Shown here in pieces: positions 44,085 through 52,865 of a stretch of DNA of 64,000 nucleotides. Source of the stretch: Halobellus clavatus (GTDB lineage Archaea; Halobacteriota; Halobacteria; Halobacteriales; Haloferacaceae); NCBI RefSeq assembly GCF_900107195.1, contig NZ_FNPB01000005.1, forward strand, positions 62,001 to 126,000, read 5' to 3'. How positions within the stretch are numbered: position 1 is the stretch's first letter; every line of letters begins with the position of its first letter. The notes below the pieces were generated by a model. The model did no database searches and had not been told where the DNA came from. It worked only from the letters and a program-made list of their open reading frames with translations. Both the position numbers and the translations under genes were made by a program.

Positions 44085-44443
44085 AGAACGGGCCGTCCGG
44101 GCATGAAGCTTCGGGCCACCGCCACTCGCTCCAGAGCCATCCTGACTGCGATGCCACGGTTCAATTCCCGAGGGCTCACAGCGTGACCGCTGGCGCCCTT
44201 GGCCACTTTCAGAAAGCAGTGATCTCGGGATGCGAGCCCGGTACTATGCCGATCACCTGGCAGTGGATCGGCGGCGTCCCTGTCGGGACACGTGGGCATT
44301 CCGTGTGTGTGATATATGCTTTCTTGTTTTGCTTCGATTGCGAGTACCCGTTGGTGTCTCCCCGCCTGCCAGCGTGACGATGGTGTAGCGGTCGCTGTCG
44401 ATCACTGGTGCTCGCAGAACAGATTTCGGGTGCCGTACAGCCT
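44085..44443. other. 359-bp non-coding gap with AT-richer patch next to tRNA-Leu repeats
   Basis: No gene with haloarchaeal codon use is seen. About 44300-44345 is clearly lower in GC than its surroundings (GATATATGCTTTCTTG and nearby), which could be a remnant of inserted DNA. Open frames across it lack a recognisable domain. Confidence 0.5.
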
Positions 44444-44488
44444 CTCACTGTCGTTCGGACACGAGATGCGAGGGGAGGGATTTGAACC
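44444..44488 (-). repeat. 45-bp direct repeat, displaced copy of tRNA-Leu 3' end plus flank
   Basis: Identical over 45 bp to 44542-44586, 98 bp away. It carries the T-loop half, acceptor 3' strand and ~22 bp of the downstream flank of tRNA-Leu. Its tRNA part runs into the 48-nt palindromic element. Confidence 0.92.
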
Positions 44489-44524
44489 ACGGTCACAGCG
44501 GAACTGCTCCCTGATTCAAATCCC
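44477..44524 (-). repeat. 48-nt tRNA-arm palindromic element, Leu copy
   Basis: On the minus strand it matches the element at 31686-31733 at 45 of 48 positions and has the same terminal inverted repeat GGGATTTGAA / TTCAAATCCC. It lies downstream of tRNA-Leu in the same orientation relative to the tRNA as the Glu copy. Confidence 0.88.
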
Positions 44525-44541
44525 CCGTGCCATACACGGTC

Positions 44542-44586
44542 CTCACTGTCGTTCGGACACGAGATGCGAGGGGAGGGATTTGAACC
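44542..44586 (-). repeat. 45-bp direct repeat, copy in the intact tRNA-Leu
   Basis: Partner of 44444-44488; includes the last ~22 nt of the functional tRNA-Leu and its downstream flank. Confidence 0.92.
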
Positions 44587-44648
44587 CACGGACTCCTACG
44601 AGAGCGGATCTTGAGTCCGCCGCCTTTTCCAGACTCGGCCACCCTCGC
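44565..44648 (-). tRNA. tRNA-Leu (CAA)
   Basis: 84 nt, class II, minus strand. Acceptor GCGAGGG pairs with CCCTCGC; anticodon stem GCGGA/TCCGC with loop CTCAAGA, anticodon CAA; a long variable arm (about 14 nt) as expected for leucine; T-arm GTGGG-TTCAAAT-CCCTC; discriminator A. It reads UUG codons. Confidence 0.93.
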
Positions 44649-44677
44649 ACTGCACTCGGGGTGATGCCCTCGGAGCC

Positions 44678-44684
44678 GTTTAAC
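44678..44684 (-). promoter_or_regulatory. TATA-like element of tRNA-Leu
   Basis: GTTAAAC on the minus strand is centred about 33 nt upstream of the tRNA-Leu 5' end. Confidence 0.45.
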
Positions 44685-44791
44685 TCTCCGGTTTCCGCTC
44701 GGTGGTGTGGTTCATCTCGGGGTCCTCGCTACAGACAGACTGCGGCACCACGCGCCGATGTGGCTCCGATCTGCGCCTGCTCGACTCCGTG

Positions 44792-45667
44792 TCAGTATCG
44801 GTGCTGCGCTGCCGCAAGCGCGTCGACCTCGCTGACTGTGTCGGCGACGAGCGGCGGTCGTACGTCGTTCGCGGAGAGCACCTCTCGCTCGACGAGGAGC
44901 GCCTTCGTCGCGGGGGCGAACCCCTCGTGGAGGGCGTACTCGAACAGCGGATCGATCACGTCCCGGTGGATTCGCTCCGCGCGCGCGCCGGCGGGATCGT
45001 CCACCAGAGTCGAATACGCGCCCGGTACCACGTTCGAGAGGGCGTTGATGCCGCCGTCGAATCCCATCCGAAGCGACGGCAACAGCAGCGAATCGTACCC
45101 CTGCAGGAGGCGGAAGTCCTCCGGCGTGCGATGCATCGCCCGGACGCCGTACGTGAAGTCCCCGCTGGAGTCCTTCAGTCCGCAGACCGCGTCGTGGTCT
45201 GCGACGGCGACGACCGTCTCGATCGGGATCCGCTCGCCCACGCACCCGGGGATATTGTAGAGGAACAACGGCAGGGGACTGGCGTCGGCGACCGCCTCGA
45301 AGAATCGTCGGACTCCGGCCTCGCCGTTCGAGTTGTGGTAGTACGGGGCCGTCACGACGCCGGCGTCGACGCCCAGATCGTCGAGCGTCTCCAGCCAATT
45401 AATCGCCTCGCCGACGCTGGTCCCGGTGCCGCCGGCGATCACCGACACGTCGTCGCCGACCACGTCGACGGTGTGTTCGACGAGCTTCCGGCGTTCGTCA
45501 CGGGTGAGGCTCGCGAACTCTCCGGTGGTCCCACAGGGGAACACCCCGCTCACGCCGCCGTCGACGACGTGGGTCAACAGTTCGTCGAACGACTCCCAGT
45601 CGATCTCACCGTCGGCGAACGGCGTCACGAGCGGCGGCAGCAGAGTTCCGACCTCGGGTGACTTCAT
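44792..45667 (-). CDS. DapA/N-acetylneuraminate-lyase family aldolase
   Basis: 291 residues, a TIM barrel. The 2-oxo acid binding loop is FPCGTTGEFASLT, the Tyr relay is in PLFLYNIPG, and the Schiff-base Lys is in VCGLKDSSGDF. All family catalytic residues are present. Members include dihydrodipicolinate synthase and 2-keto-3-deoxy-(phospho)gluconate aldolase; no other lysine or sugar-acid gene is next to it, so the substrate is open. Start ATG at 45667. Confidence 0.85.
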   Translation of the reverse strand: MKSPEVGTLLPPLVTPFADGEIDWESFDELLTHVVDGGVSGVFPCGTTGEFASLTRDERRKLVEHTVDVVGDDVSVIAGGTGTSVGEAINWLETLDDLGVDAGVVTAPYYHNSNGEAGVRRFFEAVADASPLPLFLYNIPGCVGERIPIETVVAVADHDAVCGLKDSSGDFTYGVRAMHRTPEDFRLLQGYDSLLLPSLRMGFDGGINALSNVVPGAYSTLVDDPAGARAERIHRDVIDPLFEYALHEGFAPATKALLVEREVLSANDVRPPLVADTVSEVDALAAAQHRY

Positions 45668-45757
45668 CGTCGTACACCCCTGTGGGGCGGCCGCCCTCTT
45701 AATTTCCGGGCGATCCGAGTGGCGATTCCGCGCTACGGCACGGACGGTTCCGCCGCC

Positions 45758-46000
45758 TCAGTCGAGGGCCGCACGAATCCGATCCGGAAGTTCGAGCGCC
45801 ACGGCGACCACGATCGCCGGCCCCACGACAGCGAGCAACAGGAGCGCGATTCCTCCACCGACGATCGCCAGCACGAGTCCGACGACGAGCAGGATCGGCA
45901 CTGCGAGCACGACCAGCCCCCGTCCGGCCGCGTCAGCGACGCCGGCCGCGTAGTCCGCGATTGCCCCCGGGACCGCTTCGAGTCCTGGCTCACTCGACAT
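45758..46000 (-). CDS. Small two-helix membrane protein, unknown
   Basis: 80 residues from the ATG at 46000 (MSSEPGLEAVPG). A long hydrophobic stretch (RGLVVLAVPILLVVGLVLAI followed by VGGGIALLLLAVVGPAIVVA) forms two closely spaced helices. No family recognised. Confidence 0.6.
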   Translation of the reverse strand: MSSEPGLEAVPGAIADYAAGVADAAGRGLVVLAVPILLVVGLVLAIVGGGIALLLLAVVGPAIVVAVALELPDRIRAALD

Positions 46001-46067
46001 ACACGGGCGGACGGTGGCCGGGTTCAAAGAGTTGTCCACCCTGCTGCTGTGGCGCTCGACGACGGCG

Positions 46068-46793
46068 TCACCACTCGATCGGCTCCTGATCGCGCCAGAA
46101 CCGTCCCGCCGGCGACCCCGGCTGGAACCGACAGAGCCACGTGGGCGTCTCCGCCCCTTGTTCGATCGACCGATCGGCTCCCTCGCCGCCCATCTCGGTG
46201 CGGACCCAGCCCGGACACACCGAGTTCGCCAGTAATCCCTTCTCGCCGTACTCCCCGTGGAGGTAGGCTGTGAGCCCGTTGATTCCGGTCTTCGAGACTC
46301 GGTAGGCCGGGGAGCCGCCTGACTGTCCCTCCCCGAGTGCGCCCATCCCCGAGGAGAGGTTGACGACGCGGCCCCCGTCGGTCTGCAGCAAGAGCGGCAC
46401 GGTATGCTTGCAGACGAGCATCGGCCCACGGAGGTTCGTCGCGAGCGTCCGGTCGATCGTGTCGACCGACTCGGAGACGATGTCCGAGTCGAACTCGCCG
46501 ACCCCGGCGTTGTTGACGACGATGTCGAGGCGGCCGGCGGCCTGGAAGATCTCGTCGGCCGCGTCGGAGATTTCGCCCTCCTGGGTGACGTCGACGAGGA
46601 GGTGCTCCCACGCGTCGGGGACCTCGTGGCGTATCGACCGCGTCGCCGCGAAGACGGTCGCGCCGAGATCCGAGAGGTTCTCGGCGATCTGCCGGCCGAT
46701 GCCGCGGTTCGCCCCCGTCACCAGCGCGACCTGCCCGTCGAGCGAGTCGTAGAGTTCCGGCTCCGGCGTGGAGTCGGCTGCGTTGTCGGTCAT
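46068..46793 (-). CDS. Short-chain dehydrogenase/reductase
   Basis: 241 residues from the ATG at 46793. Classical SDR marks: VALVTGANRGIGRQIA (NAD(P) binding), VNNAGVG, the catalytic Ser in VVNLSSGMGALG, YRVSK (Tyr-x-x-x-Lys) and CPGWVRTEMGG. An Arg after the TGANRG loop hints at NADP use. Carbonyl substrate unknown. Confidence 0.88.
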   Translation of the reverse strand: MTDNAADSTPEPELYDSLDGQVALVTGANRGIGRQIAENLSDLGATVFAATRSIRHEVPDAWEHLLVDVTQEGEISDAADEIFQAAGRLDIVVNNAGVGEFDSDIVSESVDTIDRTLATNLRGPMLVCKHTVPLLLQTDGGRVVNLSSGMGALGEGQSGGSPAYRVSKTGINGLTAYLHGEYGEKGLLANSVCPGWVRTEMGGEGADRSIEQGAETPTWLCRFQPGSPAGRFWRDQEPIEW

Positions 46794-46839
46794 CGACCGA
46801 TCCAACGCGACGCGCGTAAAAGGGGATTCCGTCTGCGCG

Positions 46840-47448
46840 CTACTCGTCTTCGAAGTCGCGCCGCATCGCGATCTCGAACCAGGGACACAGGCGGAGTTGT
46901 CGGTACCACTTCGGGTGCTCGTGAAGGTGCTCGTAATCGACCCACAGCAGTCCGGCGATCTCGTCCTCGTCGGGGTCGAGGCTGACGTCGTCGAGCGTGA
47001 CCTTCAGTACGGCACAGACCTCCCACTCCAGCCCGGCGTTCTCGTAGTAGCGCTTGTACTCGAACTTGTCCGTCACGCGCAGGTCGCTGTACTGCTCGGG
47101 CGTGATGCCCAGTTCCTCCTCGAGCCGTTGTTTCGTCGCGTCGATCTGGGACTGTCCTTCGACGGGATGCGAGGCGACCGTGCCGTCCCAGTGGGTGTCC
47201 CACAGGCGCTTGCCCGGCGCTCGCTGGCCCAGGAGGAGTCGCCCCTCGCCGTCGAAGACCAGGCAGGTGAACGCCCGGTGACGGATTCCATCGCCCGTGT
47301 GGGCGTCGAGTCGGTTGACCAGTCCGGTCCGGTTGTCGTCGCTGTCGACCGCGATCACGTCCTGGAGCGCGTTCTCGTGGGCTTCCCCCTCGCCGCTGTC
47401 GCCAGCGTCCTCGGCCGGTGCGGCCTCGTCGCGCTGATCTGCACTCAT
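46840..47448 (-). CDS. IDI-1-like Nudix protein (isopentenyl-diphosphate isomerase family) lacking the usual catalytic Cys
   Basis: 202 residues with an acidic N-terminal extension (~1-28). HRAFTCLVFDGEGRLLLGQR, WDTHWDGTVASHPVEGQ and ENAGLEWEVCAVLKV follow type I isopentenyl-diphosphate isomerase closely. In IDI-1 the segment before the second His-Pro reads Cys-(Gly/Ser)-His-Pro; here it is Ala-Ser-His-Pro, so the catalytic Cys appears to be Ala. The second catalytic residue, Glu in EWEVC, and the metal-binding His/Glu pattern remain. It may be a variant isomerase or a repurposed Nudix hydrolase. Confidence 0.8.
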   Translation of the reverse strand: MSADQRDEAAPAEDAGDSGEGEAHENALQDVIAVDSDDNRTGLVNRLDAHTGDGIRHRAFTCLVFDGEGRLLLGQRAPGKRLWDTHWDGTVASHPVEGQSQIDATKQRLEEELGITPEQYSDLRVTDKFEYKRYYENAGLEWEVCAVLKVTLDDVSLDPDEDEIAGLLWVDYEHLHEHPKWYRQLRLCPWFEIAMRRDFEDE

Positions 47449-47512
47449 ACTCGCCTACTCGAAGAGCGAGACCAAGGACTCTTCGATGCGTGGTCGGGTG
47501 ACGACGCCGGCC

Positions 47513-48307
47513 TCACCTCGACGGCTCGGCGAACCACGCGTCGACGGCGCGGCCGACGCGGCGCCGAACCCGCGGATCGGTGCTCGGCCGCCCGAGACTC
47601 ACCGCGTCGGCACCGAGGTCGAGATACTCGCGGACGCTCTCGCGGTCCCGGACCTCGTTGTTGGCGATCACGAACAGGTCCGGCGCTGCCTCCGCGACGT
47701 CGCCGACGACGGCCTCGCTGTCCATCGCGTCGATGTGGATCGCGTCCGCGCCCGCGTCGGCGGCGCGGCGCGCCGTCTGGGCGAGGTCGACGCCCGGGAC
47801 TTCAGTCCGGACCTTCACGCTCACAGGTGCCCCCGTGTCGGCGGCGACGGCGACGTACTCACAGAGCCGATCCGTCTCGCGAAGGAGCGTTTCGCCGCCG
47901 CCGACGGCGCAGATCTCGGCCTGCCGACAGTGCGCGTTGATCTCGAGGATCGCGCCGCGGTCCGCACAGATCTGTGCGACCTCCCGAACCGGATCGGGCG
48001 TCGTGCTCCGGACGTTCACGCCGGGTCGGATCGGAACGTCCGCGAGCGCGTCGAGTTCGTCGGCGACGAACCCGATCGGGTCCGCGGGCAGGAACTCCTC
48101 GCGGTCGCGCTCGACGAGCGCGCGGGCTCCCTCGCGGGTCGCTTCGTCGATCGCGACCCCGCCGAGGAAGGCCGCGCCCGCGTGGTCGCTTCCCGCCCGG
48201 GCCCACGCCGCGTCGGCCTCCCCGCTGAGACTCGCGAGCGCCACCCGCGGCGTGAACAGGGGCGACCGATCTCTGGGTTCGGACTCCCGCGCCGTCATTC
48301 GACTCAC
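47513..48307 (-). CDS. TIM-barrel flavoprotein of the dihydrouridine-synthase-like group
   Basis: 264 residues from a GTG at 48307 that overlaps the cofD stop; an ATG at 48298 is an alternative. Segments [41 protein letters not shown] and [12 protein letters not shown] follow the FMN TIM-barrel layout of the Dus/DHOD-like family, with Cys-Arg-Gln in the position where Dus has its catalytic Cys loop. The Dus C-terminal tRNA-binding domain is missing, so tRNA modification is uncertain. Coupled to cofD, which makes a deazaflavin cofactor; a flavin link is possible but unproven. Confidence 0.72.
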   Translation of the reverse strand: MSRMTARESEPRDRSPLFTPRVALASLSGEADAAWARAGSDHAGAAFLGGVAIDEATREGARALVERDREEFLPADPIGFVADELDALADVPIRPGVNVRSTTPDPVREVAQICADRGAILEINAHCRQAEICAVGGGETLLRETDRLCEYVAVAADTGAPVSVKVRTEVPGVDLAQTARRAADAGADAIHIDAMDSEAVVGDVAEAAPDLFVIANNEVRDRESVREYLDLGADAVSLGRPSTDPRVRRRVGRAVDAWFAEPSR

Positions 48308-49308
48308 CAGTCTGTCGCTCCCGCGGCCGCCAGTGCGGTCTCGACCGCGCCGGCGACGCGTGCAGCGTCCGCCGGGCCGTCGATCCGGGTGTCCGTCCGG
48401 ACCGTCGGCCGGTCCAGTTCCGTCCCGTCCGCCTCGTCGAGGACGAACGCGTCCGCGAAGGGGTACGCGGCGGCGACGCCGGCGGTCGAGGGATCACGGC
48501 CGACACCCGCCATCAGTTCCGCGGCCGGGCCGGAGAACACCTCGCGTTCGACGAACGGCGAGACGGCGACGACCGGCGTCGCCGCGAGCGCGTCGGCGAA
48601 CGCGTCCATCGCGAGCATCGGCCCGAGGCTTGTCACCGGATTCGACGGGCCGATCACGACCGGCTCCGAGAGCGCGTCCAGCACCGCCGGCGTCGGCGAC
48701 GCTGCATCTGCCCCGCGGAACTCCACGTCCCGGACCTCCGGGTCGGCGCGCCGATGGACCCAGTACTCCTGGAAGTGCATCTCGCCCTCGTCGGTGTGGA
48801 TCATCGTCGCGACGGGGTCGTCGCTCATCGGCAGCAGGTCGATCTCGAGGTCGAACGCGTCCGCGAGCGTCCGGGTGATCGCCGTCAACGAGTGCCCCTC
48901 GTCCAGCAGCGACGTGCGGGTGACGTGCACCGCACGGTCCCGGTCGCCGATCTGCATGAACTCCGCGACGCCCGAGAAGCGCCGCCAGGCGGCGATGTCG
49001 CGGCCTGCGGTCTGCGCTTCTTCGGAGAGGTACCGCGGCCCATCAGCCAGTCCGGCGGCCGCGGCGAGTCGGGAGAGTTCCTCGTGGGTCGCCGTCGTGT
49101 CGTCCTCGATCCCCCACCAGGTGTCGGTGTCGAGGATGCCACCGCCGTGAAACAGCACGGTGTCGACGTCGGGGCAGACGAAATGCCCTCCGAGTTCGAC
49201 GTCGTCGCCGGTGTTCGCGACCACCGTCGTCTCCTCGAGGTCGAACACCTCATCCGCGCCGTCGAGGAGTTTCGGCGTTCCGGTCCCCCCTGCGAGGAAC
49301 GTGACCAT
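48304..49308 (-). CDS. cofD: 2-phospho-L-lactate transferase (coenzyme F420 synthesis)
   Basis: 334 residues from the ATG at 49308 ([17 protein letters not shown]). [19 protein letters not shown], the [11 protein letters not shown] loop and [16 protein letters not shown] are the CofD signatures for binding the deazaflavin and the phospholactyl donor. It forms F420-0 from Fo. Haloarchaea carry F420 for deazaflavin enzymes and for photolyases in some lineages. It overlaps the downstream TIM-barrel gene by 4 bp. Confidence 0.95.
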   Translation of the reverse strand: MVTFLAGGTGTPKLLDGADEVFDLEETTVVANTGDDVELGGHFVCPDVDTVLFHGGGILDTDTWWGIEDDTTATHEELSRLAAAAGLADGPRYLSEEAQTAGRDIAAWRRFSGVAEFMQIGDRDRAVHVTRTSLLDEGHSLTAITRTLADAFDLEIDLLPMSDDPVATMIHTDEGEMHFQEYWVHRRADPEVRDVEFRGADAASPTPAVLDALSEPVVIGPSNPVTSLGPMLAMDAFADALAATPVVAVSPFVEREVFSGPAAELMAGVGRDPSTAGVAAAYPFADAFVLDEADGTELDRPTVRTDTRIDGPADAARVAGAVETALAAAGATDW

Positions 49309-49425
49309 ACCACCAGTTACGCGGGGGACCGTTTGAACGTTCCCTCCTCGGCCAGGGAGGCTCCCGGCGGGCGGCACGCCCCGTCGGATCCGGAGCTATT
49401 TCCACTCGGCTCACCGACTCCGGAT

Positions 49426-50610
49426 ATGCACGCGATCAAGGACAGCGTTCACGACTACATCACGCTCGGGCCGGTCGCGCGGGACCTGCTTGACACCGCC
49501 GTGGTTCAGCGGCTCCGACACGTCAAGCAGCTCTCGACCGTCCGTCTCGTCTATCCCTCTGCGAACCACACCCGCTTCGAGCACTCGCTCGGCGTCTATC
49601 ACCTGGCCTCACGCGCGCTCGATCACCTCGGGATCGGCGGGGACCGGGCCCGCCACGTCCGCGCGGCCGCCCTCCTCCACGACGTCGGGCACGGCCCCTA
49701 CGGTCACCAGACTGAGGAGGTCATCCGCCGCCGAACGGGCGACCACCACGACGAGATCGGCTGGCTCCTCGACGACACCGAGGCCGCGGCGGTCCTGCGC
49801 GGTCACAATCTCGATCCCGACCGGGTGGCGGCCCTCGTTCGCGGCGAGGACGAACTCGGACAGCTGATCTCGGGCGAACTCGACGTGGATCGGATGGACT
49901 ACCTCGTGCGCGACGCCCACCACACCGGCGTCCCTTATGGAACGATCGACGTCGGACGGCTCATCAGGGAACTCCGCTACCGCGACGGGCGGCTCGTCCT
50001 CGCGGCCGGGAACGTTCAGACCGCCGAGTCGCTGCTGCTCGCACGAGCGCTGATGAACGGGACGGTCTACCGCCACCACGTCTCCCGAATCGCCGGCGCG
50101 ATGCTCGAACGCGCGTCCGAGCGACTGCTGGACGCCGGATCGGACGGTCGGAACGAGGGCTCCAACGCGTCGGTCGACGTCGCCGAGTTCCGTCGGATGG
50201 CCGATCACGATCTGCTCGTCGCGCTCCGAGCGACGACGCCCGATCTGGCCCGTCGGATCGAGTACCGCGACCTCTACAAACGCGCCGTCTGGGCTTCCCT
50301 CGGCGACGTCCCCGCCGACGTCGTGGAGATGGACCGCGCCGAGACCCGGGCGGCCGCCGCCGACATCGCTGAGCGCGCGGCCGTCGCCCGCGACGACGTG
50401 ATACTGGACGTTCCCGCGCGCCCCCGGTTCAAAGAGTCGCGCTCGCGGGTCGTCGTCGACGGGAGCGTTCAGCAACTCTCGGACGCCTCGGAACTGGTCG
50501 GCGCGCTGCGCGCCGCCGAGCGCGCACAGTGGCGGCTCGGCGTCTACGCGCCAGCCGACGCGGTCCCCGAGGTCGGCGCTGCGGCCGAGTCAGTGCTGGG
50601 ACTCGCCTGA
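49426..50610 (+). CDS. HD-domain phosphohydrolase (SAMHD1/dGTPase-like)
   Basis: 394 residues from the ATG at 49426. HTRFEHSLGVYHLA and AALLHDVGHGPYGH give the His, His-Asp metal site; the distal Asp is in DVDRMDYLVRDAHHTGVPYG. The whole layout fits the archaeal branch of dNTP triphosphohydrolases related to SAMHD1, which lower dNTP pools, but some relatives have other phosphate substrates. The longer open frame upstream is antisense to cofD and is not used. Confidence 0.9.
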   Translation: MHAIKDSVHDYITLGPVARDLLDTAVVQRLRHVKQLSTVRLVYPSANHTRFEHSLGVYHLASRALDHLGIGGDRARHVRAAALLHDVGHGPYGHQTEEVIRRRTGDHHDEIGWLLDDTEAAAVLRGHNLDPDRVAALVRGEDELGQLISGELDVDRMDYLVRDAHHTGVPYGTIDVGRLIRELRYRDGRLVLAAGNVQTAESLLLARALMNGTVYRHHVSRIAGAMLERASERLLDAGSDGRNEGSNASVDVAEFRRMADHDLLVALRATTPDLARRIEYRDLYKRAVWASLGDVPADVVEMDRAETRAAAADIAERAAVARDDVILDVPARPRFKESRSRVVVDGSVQQLSDASELVGALRAAERAQWRLGVYAPADAVPEVGAAAESVLGLA

Positions 50611-50670
50611 CTCCCCACTCGTCGCCGCCCCGACACAAACGCCTTGAGCTTCCGGAGACGACTCCCGGCG

Positions 50671-51594
50671 ATGCGACGCCGACGACTGCTCGCCGCCCTG
50701 ACCCTCCTCCCTGCATCGCTCGCCGGCTGTAACGGCCGGAGCGCGCCAGTGACGCCCCGACCCACGTCGGAGCCGACGATTCCGGGTCCGACGGCGACGC
50801 CGATCAGCGGGACGGCGCCGCTCCCCGAGCCGCCCGACTCGCCGTCAAAGGCCGAGGCCCTCGCGTTCGTCCGCGAGTACGAGCGCGTCGCCGCCCGCAA
50901 CGAGATCGCCGAGTACGCCGGCGACGCGCCGGCGCGGAACCCCGAGATCGGCGAGCCGAGCGCCGCGCTCGCCGTCGCGACCGAGGCGGGCTTCTACCTG
51001 TTCGGCGCGTGTCGCGCCTCGGGCGAGTACGACGATCGCGGCGGCTACGGGATCAACCGCCACGAGGTCCCGCACTTCGTCGGTCGCGACGGCACTCATA
51101 AGGTGGCTCCCTGGAGCGCCGTCGTCTGTGAGTCCGCCGACCGCCCCTTCGCGGCCGACGATCCGGCGGCGAACGTCGTCGACCCAGACGAGTACTACGG
51201 CGCCGAACTCCACCTGTTCCGCTTCGACGGGGCGACCCACGACGTGCGCGTCCTCGTCGACTACCTCGACGACGGGCCGCCGCAACCGATCTTCTCGACG
51301 ACGGTCGCGGCGAGCGACGACGCGCCGGACCCGGCCTACGAGTACGTCCTCGCTGGCCTCGCTGTCCGCCGGGGGACCTACCGCGTCACCGTCGACGTCG
51401 CGGACGCGGCGGCCGACGACCCCGACGCGACGGCGACCTGGACGCTCTCGGATCCCGACGCGCCCGCGTGGACGGGGCTCTCGATCTTCGTCGGCGACGA
51501 CGGCCGCCCGGCGATCGGGCTCCCGGACGCCGAAGACGACTCGCTCGTGCCGGGGCCGTCGCTGTGCGCGACGCAGTTGCGGGACGAAGGGTAG
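50671..51594 (+). CDS. Secreted lipoprotein, unknown
   Basis: 307 residues from the ATG at 50671. The N-terminus MRRRRLLAALTLLPASLAGC is an Arg-rich (Tat-like) signal with a lipobox (LAGC), so the mature Cys20 is probably lipid-anchored. A Pro/Thr linker follows, then a mostly beta, acidic domain with several Cys (GACRASGEYDD, VVCESADRP, SLCATQLRDEG). No family recognised. Confidence 0.78.
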   Translation: MRRRRLLAALTLLPASLAGCNGRSAPVTPRPTSEPTIPGPTATPISGTAPLPEPPDSPSKAEALAFVREYERVAARNEIAEYAGDAPARNPEIGEPSAALAVATEAGFYLFGACRASGEYDDRGGYGINRHEVPHFVGRDGTHKVAPWSAVVCESADRPFAADDPAANVVDPDEYYGAELHLFRFDGATHDVRVLVDYLDDGPPQPIFSTTVAASDDAPDPAYEYVLAGLAVRRGTYRVTVDVADAAADDPDATATWTLSDPDAPAWTGLSIFVGDDGRPAIGLPDAEDDSLVPGPSLCATQLRDEG

Positions 51595-51606
51595 TGAGGA
51601 CCGACC

Positions 51607-51951
51607 TCAGGCCTCGGTGTCGACGCGGCCGTCGACCAGCTCTTCGGCCACGACGTCGGCCGCGAGCAGTGCGGGGTCGATCGCGAGGTCGGCCTGCCCG
51701 CGCGCGAACTCCGGCAGCGAGTCGCGGCTGTAGGCGACGATCCGGATCTCGGTGTTGGCCTCCTTGGCCACCGGGATCGCGGAGGCGTCGTCCATCTCGG
51801 TCAGGACGAGGGTGTGGGCCGCCTCGAGCCCCGCGGCGTCGAGCGACTCGCGGGTGGCGATCCCCTCGACGCGGGTGACCTCCGCGCCCAGCGCCTCCAG
51901 TGCCGCTCCGAGGCCCTCGTCGTCCGCGCCGGTGAGTAACACCTGCATCAT
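51607..51951 (-). CDS. Small Rossmann-like protein coupled to guaAb
   Basis: 114 residues. [20 protein letters not shown] opens a NAD-binding-like beta-alpha-beta unit, with [20 protein letters not shown] and [10 protein letters not shown]-type segments resembling the TrkA-N/response-receiver group; no catalytic residue is identifiable. The start overlaps the guaAb stop by 4 bp (ATGA), making it the third gene of the pyrG-guaAb operon. Such proteins are conserved next to guaAb in haloarchaea as far as I recall; function unknown. Confidence 0.78.
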   Translation of the reverse strand: MMQVLLTGADDEGLGAALEALGAEVTRVEGIATRESLDAAGLEAAHTLVLTEMDDASAIPVAKEANTEIRIVAYSRDSLPEFARGQADLAIDPALLAADVVAEELVDGRVDTEA

Positions 51952-52865
51952 TCGTACTCGATGGTCGCCGGCGGCTTGTGTGTCACGTCGTAGACGACGC
52001 GAGCGACGTTCTCGTTCTCGCCGGTGATCCGCGATTGAATCCGCTGGAGCGTCTCCCACGGCAGTTCCTGGGCCCGGGCGGTCATCCCGTCGCGGGACTC
52101 CACCGAACGGACAGAGACGATCCAGCCGTGGACGCGGTTGTCGCCTTTCACGCCGGTCCCCTTGCCGACGACTGCGGCGAACGCCTGCCAGGGGTCGTGT
52201 TCCTCGACCTCCTCCTCGACGATGTGGCACGCCTCGCGGGCGATTTCGACCTTCTCTCTGGTGACTTCGCCGACGACCCGGATGGCCAGCCCCGGACCGG
52301 GGAACGGCATCCGTTCGGAGATGATCTCCTCGAGGTCCAGTTCGCGGGCGACCTCCCGGACTTCGTCTTTGTACAGTTCACGGACAGGTTCGACGATTCC
52401 CTCGAAGTCGACGACTTCCGGGAGACCACCGACGTTGTGGTGCGATTTGATGTTTCCCTCAGACTCGATCCGATCGGGGTAGATCGTCCCCTGCACGAGG
52501 TACTCGGCCTCGGCGGAGGTCGCCTCACGCTCGAACTCGCGGATGAATTGCTCGCCGATCGCGTGGCGCTTCTCTTCGGGATCGGTGATCCCCGACAGCG
52601 CGTCGAGGAACCGGTCCTGCGCCTCGACGATGCGCAGCGAGTCCATATACGAGAACGTCTCTCTGATCTGGTCGGTCTCGCCTTTGCGCATCAGGCCAGT
52701 GTCGACGTAGACCGGGGTGAGCCGGTCGCCGATCGCCCGGTACGCGAGGGCGGCCGCGACAGAGGAGTCGACGCCACCGGACAGCGCGATGACGGCGTTC
52801 TCCTCGCCCACTTGTTCGTCGATCTCTTCGACCGCGTCTTCGATGAATTCGATCGTGTTAACCAT
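51948..52865 (-). CDS. guaAb: GMP synthase, ATP pyrophosphatase subunit B
   Basis: 305 residues. The PP-loop is [41 protein letters not shown] and [12 protein letters not shown] are the GuaA marks, and the C-terminal dimerisation domain ends KPPATIEYE. The glutaminase part is absent, as in most archaea where GuaAa is a separate protein. It makes GMP from XMP with ATP and ammonia. It overlaps pyrG by 3 bp upstream and the small Rossmann-like gene by 4 bp downstream. Confidence 0.95.
   Translation of the reverse strand: MVNTIEFIEDAVEEIDEQVGEENAVIALSGGVDSSVAAALAYRAIGDRLTPVYVDTGLMRKGETDQIRETFSYMDSLRIVEAQDRFLDALSGITDPEEKRHAIGEQFIREFEREATSAEAEYLVQGTIYPDRIESEGNIKSHHNVGGLPEVVDFEGIVEPVRELYKDEVREVARELDLEEIISERMPFPGPGLAIRVVGEVTREKVEIAREACHIVEEEVEEHDPWQAFAAVVGKGTGVKGDNRVHGWIVSVRSVESRDGMTARAQELPWETLQRIQSRITGENENVARVVYDVTHKPPATIEYE

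Noticed and set aside
44183-44377. A 64-codon Cys-containing open frame in the gap before tRNA-Leu
   Set aside because: Codon use and amino-acid composition are unlike neighbouring genes and no domain or promoter supports it.
44316-45260. Plus-strand open frame through tRNA-Leu and the aldolase gene
   Set aside because: It crosses the tRNA and the antisense of a clear DapA-family gene.
48754-49425. N-terminal extension of the HD hydrolase
   Set aside because: The extension is antisense to cofD and the HD protein starts naturally at 49426.
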